Source of the DNA: Bradyrhizobium prioriisuperbiae
Lineage (GTDB): Bacteria > Pseudomonadota > Alphaproteobacteria > Rhizobiales > Xanthobacteraceae
Direction of reading: 5' to 3'
NCBI RefSeq assembly: GCF_032397745.1
Contig: NZ_CP135921.1
Location: forward strand, 3,410,001 to 3,474,000
Length of the DNA: 64,000 nucleotides
Positions 41,269 through 50,644 of the stretch are shown in pieces. The notes beneath the pieces are model-generated. The model was given only the letters and a program-made list of their open reading frames with translations. It searched no databases and was not told the DNA's origin. Made by a program: the position numbers and the translations under genes. Position 1 is the stretch's first letter, and every line of letters starts with the position of its first letter.

Positions 41269-42159
41269 ATGCCGCCACCCGTTTACCGATTTGCGCCAAG
41301 TCCGAACGGTTATCTGCACCTCGGCCACGCCTATTCGGCGTTGCTGAATTTCGACATGGCGCGGCAGAGCGGCGGCACCTTCCTGCTGCGCATGGAGGAT
41401 ATCGACACCAGCCGTTGCCGTCCGGAGTTCGAGCAGGCGATCTGTGAAGATCTGGCCTGGCTCGGCATTTCCTGGCAGTTGCCGGTGCGGCGGCAGTCCG
41501 AGCATCTCGAGGTCTATCGTGCGGCAGTGGAGCGGCTGACCGTGGACGAGCTGGTTTATCCCGCGTTCGAGAGCCGCTCGGAGATCGCGCAGATGATCGC
41601 GGCGCGCGATGAGCTCGGGCCATGGCCGCGCGATCCGGATGGCATGCCGCTCTATCCCGGCACCGCGCGTGATGAAGATCCGGCGGAGCGCGACCAGAAA
41701 CTGCGCGAGGGTCTGCCCTATGCGCTGCGGCTGGACATGGACGCGGCCCGCCGGCAGGCCGAGCAAATCTCGTGGCGGCCGTTCTGGACCGAGGAGGGCT
41801 CGGGGCCGGGCGGGGAAACCGGCCGTGTCACGGCGCGGCCGCAGGCCTGGGGCGACGTCATCGTGGCGCGCAAGGACACGCCGACCAGCTATCATATCTC
41901 CGTGGTCATCGACGATGCCCTGCAGGAGGTCACCCATGTGGTGCGTGGGCGCGACCTGTTCTGGGCCACCAGCGTGCACCGGCTGCTGCAGGATCTGCTG
42001 GAACTGCCCACCCCGCGCTACGGCCATCACGGCCTGATTCTGGACGAAGCCGGCGAAAAACTCTCCAAATCGACCCAGTCGACGTCCCTGCGCCAGCTGC
42101 GCGAGGCCGGCGAGACCCCCGAAGACATCCGCCGCCGCGTCGGACTGTCCCCCGCCTGA
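41269..42159 (+). CDS. gluQ: glutamyl-Q tRNA(Asp) synthetase
   Basis: 296 aa, a class I synthetase core without anticodon-binding domain. YRFAPSPNGYLHLGHAYSAL has the HIGH-type motif HLGH, and EKLSKSTQS is the KMSKS-type loop. GluQRS attaches Glu to queuosine at the wobble position of tRNA-Asp. The zinc-binding Cys residues present in some homologs are largely absent. ATG at 41269 fits the family N-terminus. Confidence 0.9.
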   Translation: MPPPVYRFAPSPNGYLHLGHAYSALLNFDMARQSGGTFLLRMEDIDTSRCRPEFEQAICEDLAWLGISWQLPVRRQSEHLEVYRAAVERLTVDELVYPAFESRSEIAQMIAARDELGPWPRDPDGMPLYPGTARDEDPAERDQKLREGLPYALRLDMDAARRQAEQISWRPFWTEEGSGPGGETGRVTARPQAWGDVIVARKDTPTSYHISVVIDDALQEVTHVVRGRDLFWATSVHRLLQDLLELPTPRYGHHGLILDEAGEKLSKSTQSTSLRQLREAGETPEDIRRRVGLSPA

Positions 42160-42218
42160 AGCGTTTTCGAGCGAAGTGGACCCCGGTTCGCGTGAAGAAA
42201 ACGCGTAAAAACAAAAAG
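42160..42218. repeat. dispersed intergenic repeat, copy 2
   Basis: Begins one base after the gluQ stop codon (GCGTTTTCGAGCGAAGTGGA...) and nearly matches 3502-3560, including the downstream ACAAAAAG run. It may serve as a terminator for gluQ. Confidence 0.8.
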
Positions 42219-42287
42219 CTATCCGCCCTCGGCGTGACTCGCTGTCCCCGGCCATGCCAAAATGGGAGCCGGGGCAGGGGTTTGTGG

Positions 42288-43619
42288 ATGGCGGCCAAAA
42301 CGACGCGTTCATTACGCAGCCGGACGCGCAACGCGCGCCCGGGGGCGAAGGCGCGCCTGGTCAAGAAGGCGCGTCCGGTCAAGAAACCGGACGCAAAGCC
42401 GCCGGTCCGCAAGATCGCCACCCGCAAGATCGCTGCCAAGACGGCGACCGCCCAAAAGGCCACCGGCCGGGGCACGACACAATCCGCCTCCGCCGTGGTG
42501 GAAGCGGCGCTGGCCGCCTTCGCCCACGAGGTGCGCACCCCGCTCACCGGCATTCTCGCCGTCAGCGATCTTCTGGTGACATCGGACCTGGATGAACGCG
42601 AACGCCGCTGGGTCGAGACCATTCGCGCCAGCGCCGATCATCTCTCGGCGCTCGCCACGCTGTTCGTGGACGCGGCGCGCAGCAGCAAGGCCGGCCTCGG
42701 CCTGCGGCAAGCCTTGCGCAACGAGTTTTTCGATCTGCGCGCACTGGCGCGGACAGTTGCGGATTCGCTCGCTGGCCGCGCCGCCGCCAAGGGATTGCGC
42801 TCGTCGGGCGAGATTTCGGACCGGCTTCCGGCCTTCGTCACCGGCGATCCGGTGCGGCTGCGCGCGGCGCTGGAGAACCTGATCGACAACGCGGTGAAGT
42901 TCACCGACCAGGGCCGCGTGGCGCTGAAAGTAAGTGTGGTGCGCCGGCCACCGGGCCGGGTTGTCGTGGCCTTCGCGGTGTCCGACAGCGGCATCGGGCT
43001 GTCGCTTGCGGAGATCAAGCGGCTGTTTCGTCCGTTTTCCCAGGCCAATGTCGGAATCGCATCACGATTTGGCGGCGCTGGCCTCGGGCTCGCGTCCGCC
43101 AGGCAGATCGCACGTGCCATGGGCGGCGACATCACGGTGGCACAACCACGCGGCGGCGGCACCACCTTCACATTGATGGTCACGCTGGCGCGCGCCGCCG
43201 ATCCCGTTGCGGGTGCGCCCAGTGGGCACGAGCGCAGCAGTGCCGTCGCCAATCCGGCACTTCGCATCCTCAGTGTCGAGGACAATCCGTTCGGACGCGT
43301 CGTGCTCAATGCTATCCTCACCGAACTCGGCCACCAGACCGAATTCGCGGGCGAAGGCGAGGCCGCGCTGGAGCGGCTCGCGGCTGGTGGATTCGATGCG
43401 GTGCTGATGGACATGGTGCTGCCGGGAATCAACGGCATTGAAGTGATCCGCAGGATCCGGGCGCAGCCGAAGCCGTTGGGACGCGTCGCCATCATCGGCG
43501 TGTCCGGCCGTGGCGAGGATGAGGCCGCCGCGCGCCGCGCCGGCGCCGACGGCTTCCTGCTCAAGCCGGTGTCACCCCGCGCGCTGGCGACCGCATTGCT
43601 TGAAGCGACGCGCCGCTAA
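42288..43619 (+). CDS. soluble hybrid histidine kinase with basic N-terminal tail
   Basis: 443 aa, no membrane helix or PAS domain. Residues 1-60 are Lys/Arg/Ala-rich and histone-H1-like. The dimerisation helix has phospho-acceptor H80 (FAHEVRTPLTG), then the N box NLIDNAVKFTD, G1 DSGIGL and G2 GGAGLGLASARQ. A receiver domain follows (SVEDNPFGRVVLNAILTE, phospho-Asp in DAVLMDMVLPGINGIE, Lys in LLKPVSP). Signal and output partner are not encoded nearby. The basic tail might bind DNA. Confidence 0.85.
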   Translation: MAAKTTRSLRSRTRNARPGAKARLVKKARPVKKPDAKPPVRKIATRKIAAKTATAQKATGRGTTQSASAVVEAALAAFAHEVRTPLTGILAVSDLLVTSDLDERERRWVETIRASADHLSALATLFVDAARSSKAGLGLRQALRNEFFDLRALARTVADSLAGRAAAKGLRSSGEISDRLPAFVTGDPVRLRAALENLIDNAVKFTDQGRVALKVSVVRRPPGRVVVAFAVSDSGIGLSLAEIKRLFRPFSQANVGIASRFGGAGLGLASARQIARAMGGDITVAQPRGGGTTFTLMVTLARAADPVAGAPSGHERSSAVANPALRILSVEDNPFGRVVLNAILTELGHQTEFAGEGEAALERLAAGGFDAVLMDMVLPGINGIEVIRRIRAQPKPLGRVAIIGVSGRGEDEAAARRAGADGFLLKPVSPRALATALLEATRR

Positions 43620-43622
43620 CTT

Positions 43623-43678
43623 CACCTCGCCCCGCTTGCGGGGAGAGGTCGATCGCGAAGCGATCGGGTGAGGGGCGT
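43623..43678. repeat. GC-rich intergenic repeat, forward copy
   Basis: Contains CCCCGC/GCGGGG and GATCGC/GCGATC hairpins. An inverted, partly diverged copy lies at 43758-43818, 79 bases on. Both are of a repeat type found between many genes in this bacterial group. Confidence 0.7.
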
Positions 43679-43733
43679 CACCGCAAAAACAAATGTCGAT
43701 TGTCGCAAAGCAGGCTCGTACGCGGAAGCTGTC

Positions 43734-44672
43734 TCAAGGCTGTGCCTGCCGAGAGTGCCCCTCACTCGGATCGCTGCGCGATCCGACCTCTCCCCGCCTT
43801 GCGGGAAGAGGTGAAGCCGCCTTCGACTTCGGCACCCGCTCGCGGAACTTGATGATCGATGCGTTCAGTTCGCCGCCATAGACAAAAATCGCGGCCACGA
43901 AATACATGAACACCAGCGCGATCACGACCGATGCCAGCCCCGCATAGGTCGAGACGTAATTGCCGGCGAAGCGGGCGAGGTATTGTCCGAACACGATGCC
44001 CGAAACCAGCGATGCCACGATGGTGAAGACGATGCCGGGCAGGATCTGGCGCAGGGTGCGCCGGCCTGCCGGCAGCCAGACATGCAGGATGAACAGCGCC
44101 ACCACCAGCGCCGCGATGGCGATGCCATAACGCGCGATGTTCAGCAGGTTCTCGTTGGAGGCCATCTTCACCGGGAAGTAATGCCGCGCGGTGGCGATGA
44201 TCAGCGGTCCCAGCACGATCAGGAAGGCCAGCGCCAGCGACACCACGGCGGCGATCAGGGTGTAGCCGATCGATTCCAGGCGCAGCCAGTACCAGCGCCG
44301 CGGCTCGACAACGTCATAGGCGCGGTTGAGCCCGACCCGCAGGCTTTCGATGCCGTTGGAGGCGAAGTAGATCGCCAGCACAAGGCCGATGGTCAGCGCG
44401 TCGCCGCGGGTGGTGGTCAGCACATTGTGAAGCTCGCCGGACAGCGCATCGGCGACCTGGGTCGGCCAGGTTTCCAGCATCAGGGACACGGCCTGGTCCG
44501 CCAGTTCCTTGGTGCCGAGGAACCCGGCCAGCGAGGTGATCACGATCAGGAACGGAAACAGCGCCATCAGCGTCGACAGCGCGATGTGGCTCGCGATCGC
44601 CCAGCCGTCGTCGGCGAGGAACGTGTAGAACGCATCCAGCACGACATCGAAGACGTATCGAAGCTGCTTCAC
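43734..44672 (-). CDS. YihY/BrkB-family membrane protein
   Basis: 312 aa, six membrane helices. N-terminal FYTFLADDGWAIASHIALST, GLVLAIYFASNGIESLRVGL and FLILHVWLP-like segments (ALFILHVWLPAGRRTLRQIL), then AAIFVYGGELNASIIKFRER mark the BrkB/YihY family. Start is probably GTG 44672 (VKQLRYVFD); a TTG at 44726 is the alternative. The last 25 residues (PLPARRGEVGSRSDP...) are encoded by an intergenic-repeat copy, so the original stop has been replaced. Function of the family is unresolved. Confidence 0.8.
   Translation of the reverse strand: MKQLRYVFDVVLDAFYTFLADDGWAIASHIALSTLMALFPFLIVITSLAGFLGTKELADQAVSLMLETWPTQVADALSGELHNVLTTTRGDALTIGLVLAIYFASNGIESLRVGLNRAYDVVEPRRWYWLRLESIGYTLIAAVVSLALAFLIVLGPLIIATARHYFPVKMASNENLLNIARYGIAIAALVVALFILHVWLPAGRRTLRQILPGIVFTIVASLVSGIVFGQYLARFAGNYVSTYAGLASVVIALVFMYFVAAIFVYGGELNASIIKFRERVPKSKAASPLPARRGEVGSRSDPSEGHSRQAQP
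43758..43818. repeat. GC-rich intergenic repeat, inverted copy inside yihY 3' end
   Basis: Reverse-complement relative of 43623-43678 with ATCGC/GCGAT and CCCCGC/GCGGG hairpins. It supplies the coding sequence of the YihY C-terminus. Confidence 0.7.
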
Positions 44673-44837
44673 CTTGCACCCTGCATCGTATTTACCAGAA
44701 ATGAGCGATTGCCGCGGTGAAGGCAAGAGTAGCTAAATGGGTAGCCACAAGGGTGGCCCCAACAGGTTGCAAGGGATAGCGAACCAAGGGTGGCCGTGCG
44801 GTTGGCGCCGGCGTCCCTGTGGTGGTAAGAACCGCCG

Positions 44838-45032
44838 ATGTCGTCCTTTCTGAGTACCATTCTTCTTCCCGTCGCGGCCGCTGCCGTCGCCCTCGTGCTG
44901 TTGCTCGGCCTGCTCAACATGATGCGCGGTGGTTCGCCCAATACGTCCCAACGTCTGATGCGGCTGCGGGTGCTGCTGCAGTTTGTCGCCATTGTCATCG
45001 CCATGCTTGCGGTCTGGGCGATGCGAGGCTGA
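44838..45032 (+). CDS. HIG1-domain / twin transmembrane protein
   Basis: 64 aa with two membrane helices (about 5-27 and 44-62) joined by MMRGGSPNTSQRLMRLRVLL. This pattern is the HIG1 (hypoxia-induced) family, whose mitochondrial members associate with cytochrome oxidase. It lies 42 bases upstream of the cobalamin adenosyltransferase gene, an arrangement seen in related bacteria. Confidence 0.8.
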   Translation: MSSFLSTILLPVAAAAVALVLLLGLLNMMRGGSPNTSQRLMRLRVLLQFVAIVIAMLAVWAMRG

Positions 45033-45074
45033 GAGCCTCCGAGTAATTACGTTCCAACGTCAGCGAGGTTGCAC

Positions 45075-45647
45075 ATGGTCGTCCTGAACCGGATCTACAC
45101 CCGCACTGGCGATGACGGCTCGACCGCGCTCGGCAGCGGCGAACGCCGGCCCAAATACGACCTGCGGGTCGCGGCCTATGGAACCGTGGACGAGACCAAC
45201 GCCGCGATCGGCGTGGTTCGGCTGCACCTCGCCGAGGCGCCCGCGCTCGATGTCATGCTCGGCCTGATCCAGAACGATCTGTTCGATCTCGGCGCTGATC
45301 TGGCGGTGCCCCAGCGCGAGGGCAAGGCGGAGCGGCTGCGGGTGCTGTCCACCCAGGTGGACCGGCTGGAACGCGATATCGACAGCCTCAATGCGGCGCT
45401 GGCGCCGCTGAATTCATTCATTTTGCCTGGCGGAACGCCGGCCGCCGCATACCTGCATCTCGCGCGCACCGTGTGCCGCAGAGCGGAACGCATGGTGGTC
45501 GAACTCGCCGCCAATCCGGACGAACCGGTCAGCGACGCAGCCATCAAGTACTTGAATAGGCTTTCGGACTTCCTGTTTGTCGCCAGCCGTTCGGTGAACG
45601 ACAACGGCGCTGGGGATGTGCTTTGGGTTCCCGGCCAGAACCGTTAA
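45075..45647 (+). CDS. PduO-type cob(I)alamin adenosyltransferase
   Basis: 190 aa. RIYTRTGDDGSTALGSGERRPK is the ATP-binding N-terminus; VDETNAAIG and the C-terminal CRRAERMVVELA ... YLNRLSDFLFVASRSVN are the cobalamin-site motifs. It transfers adenosyl from ATP to cob(I)alamin, giving coenzyme B12. ATG 45075 is used, with an in-frame TTG two codons earlier. Confidence 0.9.
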   Translation: MVVLNRIYTRTGDDGSTALGSGERRPKYDLRVAAYGTVDETNAAIGVVRLHLAEAPALDVMLGLIQNDLFDLGADLAVPQREGKAERLRVLSTQVDRLERDIDSLNAALAPLNSFILPGGTPAAAYLHLARTVCRRAERMVVELAANPDEPVSDAAIKYLNRLSDFLFVASRSVNDNGAGDVLWVPGQNR

Positions 45648-45733
45648 AATCGGAGCCGTCTGCGGTTTTCGCGCGTTGACCGGGGTTGGCGGGACCTTTA
45701 GGTTCCGCCGCCATTAGCTGAGAAAGGGGACCG

Positions 45734-46483
45734 ATGAAGGTTTTGGTGCCGGTAAAGCGGGTCGTTGATTACAACGTCAAGATCCGCGTCAAGAGCGACG
45801 GGACGGGCGTCGAGCTCGCCAACGTCAAGATGTCGATGAATCCGTTCGACGAAATCGCCGTCGAGGAAGCCCTGCGCCTGAAAGAGGCCGGCAAGGCGAC
45901 CGAGGTGGTCGTGGTGTCGATCGGCCCGGCCCAGGCATCGGAAACCATCCGCACTGGATTGGCCATGGGCGCCGACCGCGGCATCCTGGTGAAGGCCGAC
46001 GGCATCGTCGAGCCGCTGGCGGTCGCCAAGATCCTCAAGGCGATTGCCGAGGAAGAAAAGCCGGGCCTGATCATTCTCGGCAAGCAGGCGATCGACGACG
46101 ACTCAAATCAGACCGGCCAGATGCTGGCCGCGCTGTTGAACTGGTCGCAGGCGACCTTCGCCTCCAAACTCGAGGTCGATGGTTCCGACTTCAAGGTCAC
46201 CCGTGAAGTCGACGGCGGCCTGCAGACCGTCAAGGTCAAGGGCCCGGCGATCGTCACCACCGACCTGCGTCTCAATGAGCCGCGTTACGCCAGCCTGCCC
46301 AACATCATGAAGGCAAAGAAGAAGCCGATCGCCGACAAGACCGCCGCCGACTATGGCGTCGATCTCGCGCCGCGCCTCGAAATCCTCAAGACAACCGAAC
46401 CCGCGGGCCGCAAGGCCGGCGTCAAGGTCGCCTCGGTGGCCGAACTGGTGTCGAAGCTGAAGAACGAAGCCGGGGTTCTGTGA
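45734..46483 (+). CDS. etfB: electron transfer flavoprotein beta subunit
   Basis: 249 aa. [20 protein letters not shown] is the invariant start; [29 protein letters not shown] and the recognition-loop region [20 protein letters not shown] ([19 protein letters not shown]) follow. With EtfA it carries electrons from acyl-CoA and other dehydrogenases to ETF-quinone oxidoreductase. Stop overlaps the etfA start (TGATG). Confidence 0.95.
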   Translation: MKVLVPVKRVVDYNVKIRVKSDGTGVELANVKMSMNPFDEIAVEEALRLKEAGKATEVVVVSIGPAQASETIRTGLAMGADRGILVKADGIVEPLAVAKILKAIAEEEKPGLIILGKQAIDDDSNQTGQMLAALLNWSQATFASKLEVDGSDFKVTREVDGGLQTVKVKGPAIVTTDLRLNEPRYASLPNIMKAKKKPIADKTAADYGVDLAPRLEILKTTEPAGRKAGVKVASVAELVSKLKNEAGVL

Positions 46484-47427
46484 TGACAACGTTGCTGATT
46501 GCCGAACACGACAACGCGTCGATCAAGGACGCGACCAACAAGACGCTGACGGCGGCCACGGCGCTGGGTGCCGAGGTGCATGTGCTGGTCGCCGGCGAAA
46601 ACGCCAAGGGTGCTGCGGAAGCCGCCGCCAAGCTTGCGGGCGTCACCAAGGTGCTGCTCGCCGACAACGCTGCCTATGCGCACGACCTGGCCGAACCGCT
46701 GGCCGCGCTGATCGTCTCGCTCGGCGGCTCTTATGATGCCTTCGTGGCACCCGCGACCTCGCGTTACAAGAACGTGATGCCGCGCGTCGCCGCGCTGCTC
46801 GATGTGATGCAGGTCTCGGAAATCACCAAGGTGGTGGCGCCCGATACCTTCGAGCGTCCGATCTATGCCGGCAACGCGATCCAGACCGTCAAGAGCAAGG
46901 ACGCCAAGAAGGTCATCACGGTGCGCACCTCGACATTCGCTGCGGCCGGCGACGGCGGCAGTGCATCGGTGGAGAACGCGGCTGCGGCCGCCGATCCCGG
47001 CCTGTCCAGCTTTGTCGGTGAGGAAGTCGCCAAGAGCGACCGTCCGGAACTGACCTCGGCCAAGATCATCGTCTCCGGTGGTCGCGCCATGCAGAGCCGC
47101 GAGAACTTCGCCAAGTACATCGAGCCGCTCGCCGACAAGCTTGGCGCCGGTGTCGGCGCCTCGCGCGCCGCGGTGGACGCCGGTTATGCCCCGAACGACT
47201 GGCAGGTCGGCCAGACCGGCAAGGTGGTGGCGCCGGAGCTCTACATTGCCATCGGCATCTCGGGAGCCATCCAGCATCTGGCTGGCATGAAGGATTCCAA
47301 GGTGATTGTGGCGATCAACAAGGACGAGGAAGCGCCGATCTTCCAGGTCGCCGATTATGGCCTGGTGGCGGATCTGTACCAGGCGGTGCCCGAACTCACC
47401 GAAGAACTGGGCAAACTCGGCCGATAA
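46483..47427 (+). CDS. etfA: electron transfer flavoprotein alpha subunit
   Basis: 314 aa. The C-terminal FAD-binding domain is well conserved: [76 protein letters not shown]. The N-terminal domain pairs with EtfB. ATG 46483 is preferred over the GTG one codon earlier. Confidence 0.95.
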   Translation: MTTLLIAEHDNASIKDATNKTLTAATALGAEVHVLVAGENAKGAAEAAAKLAGVTKVLLADNAAYAHDLAEPLAALIVSLGGSYDAFVAPATSRYKNVMPRVAALLDVMQVSEITKVVAPDTFERPIYAGNAIQTVKSKDAKKVITVRTSTFAAAGDGGSASVENAAAAADPGLSSFVGEEVAKSDRPELTSAKIIVSGGRAMQSRENFAKYIEPLADKLGAGVGASRAAVDAGYAPNDWQVGQTGKVVAPELYIAIGISGAIQHLAGMKDSKVIVAINKDEEAPIFQVADYGLVADLYQAVPELTEELGKLGR

Positions 47428-47691
47428 AGCGCGCTCCGGTGCCCGGCTCTAATGCCATGGGCACTGGTTTGCGTTCAGGAATGCGTCACCTTTCGTGCGC
47501 TACCTTTGACGATAGGGACGGGGCCTGGGTCGTAAATCCGGGTCCCGCCTTCGTAACTGACGCGGCAAAACAAAACACAAGACCAAAAAACCGGCCGCGC
47601 CACCGGCATGGGCGGGGTGTTCTCCGCAAACGTTCTATGTAAGATGGGCATCCGCCGCGATTTGCGGCGGGGGGCCCGATGAGAAGGCGAG

Positions 47692-48573
47692 ATGGCGGTG
47701 ACTATCAAGAAGGTCGGTGTGATCGGTTCGGGCCAGATGGGCAACGGGATCGCACATGTGTCGGCGCTGGCCGGTTTCGATGTGGTCCTCAATGATGTCG
47801 GCGCCGATCGCGTCAAGTCGGCGCTGGCCACCATCAACGGCAATCTCTCGCGTCAGGTCGCCAAGAAGCTGATCACTGACGACGTCCGCAAGCAGGCGCT
47901 GGACCGGATCAAGGCGTCGGAGAATCTGGAAGACCTGTCGGACTGCGACCTCGTGATCGAGACCGCGGTCGAGAAAGAAGAGATCAAGCGCAAGATCTTT
48001 CATGATCTGTGCGCGAACCTGAAGCCCGAGGCCATCGTCGCCTCCAACACCTCGTCGATCTCGATCACGCGGCTGGCGGCCTCCACCGATCGTCCGGAAA
48101 AATTCATCGGCATCCACTTCATGAATCCGGTTCCGCTGATGGAGCTGGTGGAGCTGATCCGCGGCATCGCCACCGACGACGCCACGTTCGATGCCTCGAA
48201 GGAATTCGTCAGCAAGCTTGGCAAGCAGATCGCCGTCTCGGAAGATTTCCCGGCCTTCATCGTCAACCGCATCCTGCTGCCGATGATCAACGAGGCGATC
48301 TACACGTTGTATGAAGGCGTCGGCAACGTCGAGGCGATCGATGCCGCGATGAAGCTCGGCGCCCACCATCCGATGGGTCCGCTGGAGCTCGCCGACTTCA
48401 TCGGCCTGGATACGTGTCTGTCCATCATGCAGGTGCTGCACGAGGGGCTGGCCGATTCCAAGTATCGTCCCTGCCCGCTGCTGGTGAAGTATGTCGAAGC
48501 CGGCTGGCTCGGCCGCAAGTCGCAGCGCGGCTTCTACGACTATCGCGGCGAAAAGCCGATCCCCACGCGGTAA
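47692..48573 (+). CDS. 3-hydroxybutyryl-CoA dehydrogenase
   Basis: 293 aa. NAD-binding VGVIGSGQMGNGIAHVSALA, ASNTSSISIT, and the signature HFMNPVPLMELVELIRG with the catalytic His; EDFPAFIVNRILLPMINEA and HHPMGPLELADFIGLDTCL follow. Converts acetoacetyl-CoA and (S)-3-hydroxybutyryl-CoA, in butanoate or poly-hydroxybutyrate metabolism. The 264-base gap after etfA contains a hairpin (CCGCCGC..GCGGCGG near 47650-47668) but no gene. Confidence 0.9.
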   Translation: MAVTIKKVGVIGSGQMGNGIAHVSALAGFDVVLNDVGADRVKSALATINGNLSRQVAKKLITDDVRKQALDRIKASENLEDLSDCDLVIETAVEKEEIKRKIFHDLCANLKPEAIVASNTSSISITRLAASTDRPEKFIGIHFMNPVPLMELVELIRGIATDDATFDASKEFVSKLGKQIAVSEDFPAFIVNRILLPMINEAIYTLYEGVGNVEAIDAAMKLGAHHPMGPLELADFIGLDTCLSIMQVLHEGLADSKYRPCPLLVKYVEAGWLGRKSQRGFYDYRGEKPIPTR

Positions 48574-48592
48574 GTTCTGCGCTCTGTTTCTT

Positions 48593-48673
48593 TGTAGCCC
48601 GGGTGAGCGAAGCGACACCCGGGAATCGCACGCGCAGGCAGCCCCGGATATCGCTTCGCTCATCCGGGCTACA
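48593..48673. repeat. intergenic repeat with TGTAGCCCGGGTGAG / CTCATCCGGGCTACA ends
   Basis: Imperfect terminal inverted arms of about 15 bases enclose GAGCGAAGCGA / TCGCTTCGCTC. Elements like this are common between genes in Bradyrhizobium relatives. It lies 20 bases after the dehydrogenase stop; the rest of 48574-48863 shows nothing else. Confidence 0.75.
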
Positions 48674-48863
48674 GCTATTAAACCGATAACCGCTGCCGTT
48701 TTGTTCGCGACCCTGCAGTTCGCTCGCTCAGCATGTTACGCCGGATCAGCGGCGTCGCCGCGAACCCGCCCTCACGCGGACTTTCCTTGAATCGACGACC
48801 TCGACGCGCCTATCGTCCACCAAGCCATTACGGCGTGGGATTTCGACAAGGCGTGAGCGGACC

Positions 48864-50107
48864 GTGCGCAACCTGCTGCCAACCCTCATCATGGTGGTTC
48901 TCATGAGCTGGATCTCCAACGCGCAGGCCCAGCCGCTCACGGTCGATCCCGAATCCGTCGTCCCGCTGCCGGACACCTTCGACATGGAGACGCCGGCGCC
49001 CGACGTGCCGCCGGAGATGGCCCGCTTTCAGGGCATGACGACCGGCATATCCTCGTGGTCGAGCGCATCAGGGCCGATGGGCATGCGAACGTGGTGTTCG
49101 CCCAATCGGACTCCGCGTTCTACGGCATGAACCGGGAATGGTGGCGGGACGACGCGACCATCGTCGACGGCGTGCTGACCATGACGGGATTTCGCATTTT
49201 CCGATATGCCTTCGACGGCCCGGACCGGCTGTATCTGACCGCGACCATGAAAAACGGCGCCGTCACCTCGGGAACGCTGGTTCGCGCCGATCCGGCACGC
49301 CTTGCGGCGGGTGACCGACCGGCCGAGTGGCCATGGCCCGGCGAACGCGTGTCGATTCCGCACCTCACGGTCCGGACGCCCGATGGTGCCAGGCCGATCA
49401 CGCTCGAGGCGACATTCTATCCGCCTGTCGGCTCCGGGCCGGCGCCGCTCGCGATCTTCACCCATGGGTCCGACGTCGGCCGCAATCAGCTGAAGACCTG
49501 GTCGTTCTCGACCGAGGCGCATTGGCTTCGCGACAACGGCTTTGCTGTGCTGGCGCTGATGCGCCGTGGGCGCGGCAGGTCCGAGGGAATCAACGGCGAA
49601 GAGAACTTTGGGCGCGAACACGATGGCGGCCTTGTCGATGTGTCGGCAGGGGTCGCGGAAGCCGTGGAGGATCTGGACTCGGCGATCGCCTATGGCCGCA
49701 AGCTGTCGGGCGTGCGGCCGGGGCCGGTGCTGCTCGCCGGCCAGTCGCGCGGCGGCTTTCTCGCCATGCATTATGCCGGGCTGAAACCTGGCGAGGTTTT
49801 GGGTGTCGTGAATTTCTGCGGCGGCTGGTACCCCTACGGGCCGGTGACGACGCCGTATTATGCGAATGGCGGCCGCGGCGCGGCCGGCAAGGTGCCGCAA
49901 CTCTGGTTGTATGCGGACAATGACGGCCTCTATAACGAAGCCCTGATCCGCGAGTACGATCGCGCCTTTGTCGCGGCCGGCGGCCGTGCCCGCTTCGAGC
50001 TGCTTCACGGCGTTCCCGGCGATGGCCATCTGCTCCGGCTTTATCCCGACAGATGGCGGCTGATCGCGGATCAGTTCCTGGCGACGCTCGATCGGCAGAA
50101 GCCCTAA
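48864..50107 (+). pseudogene. secreted alpha/beta-hydrolase gene, frameshifted after the leader region
   Basis: ATG 48864 opens a signal peptide (cleavage AQAQ) and mature start (LTVDPESVVPLPDTFDMETP ... PPEMARFQG). The rest (HILVVERIRADGHANVVFAQ, then the hydrolase core with HGSD oxyanion, AGQSRGGF nucleophile, ADNDGLYNE and VPGDGHL) is in another frame from about 49031 to 50107. A few residues expected at the junction are missing, so a small deletion caused the shift. A GTG at 49055 could start a leaderless cytoplasmic form of the catalytic part. Confidence 0.75.
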
Positions 50108-50139
50108 AACGTTGCGGGCGCCGATCGCAGCCGCGGGTC

Positions 50140-50547
50140 CTATTGCGGCAGGCGGCAGTTCGCTCGTTTCAGCATGTCCCGCAGGATCAGCGGCGTTGCC
50201 GCGGTCTCCGCCCACAGCGCCGCGTTCGGCGCGGACGTCTCCAGTGCCTGCAGCGCGCTCTTGTCATCGAGGCTGAGGCGGCCCTTGCAGGCCAGCACCT
50301 GTGTCGCCTGTTGTTTCTCCGCATCGATCATTGTCCCGGCTGTCTCTCCGATTCCGGCGAGGTAAGCGGTCAGCACCTGCCGTGCGGTCGGATTGCCGGC
50401 GGCCTGCTCCAGCATGGCGCGGGCCTGCGTGACCGAGACCTGGCCGCGGGACGTGGAGGCTGAAGTGGCGGCGGCGGGAAGAATCGGGAGCGCGGCACAA
50501 AGCAGAACTGTGAGGACGATGGCGCGCGGGCGTGGATGGAACGGCAT
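50140..50547 (-). CDS. small secreted protein of unknown function
   Basis: 135 aa with a signal peptide (cleavage near AAATSA, residue 27). The mature part is helical with VTQARAMLEQAAGNPTARQV and two Cys (ACKGRLSLDD, RANCRLPQ) that could form a disulfide. It resembles small Rap1a-like periplasmic proteins in layout, but this is not a firm match. Convergent with the hydrolase gene. Confidence 0.6.
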   Translation of the reverse strand: MPFHPRPRAIVLTVLLCAALPILPAAATSASTSRGQVSVTQARAMLEQAAGNPTARQVLTAYLAGIGETAGTMIDAEKQQATQVLACKGRLSLDDKSALQALETSAPNAALWAETAATPLILRDMLKRANCRLPQ

Positions 50548-50644
50548 GAGTCAAACTCCTGTGATACTGAAACGCAGATAAAAATTATTGTTTCACAGAA
50601 ATAAATCAAGTATAGATTTGCGAAGGGCTGATGTTGGAGATCAC

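Noticed and set aside
41185..42312. Long extension of the AlkA-type gene on the minus strand
   Set aside because: It is antisense to gluQ and contains the dispersed repeat; family similarity starts at 41184.
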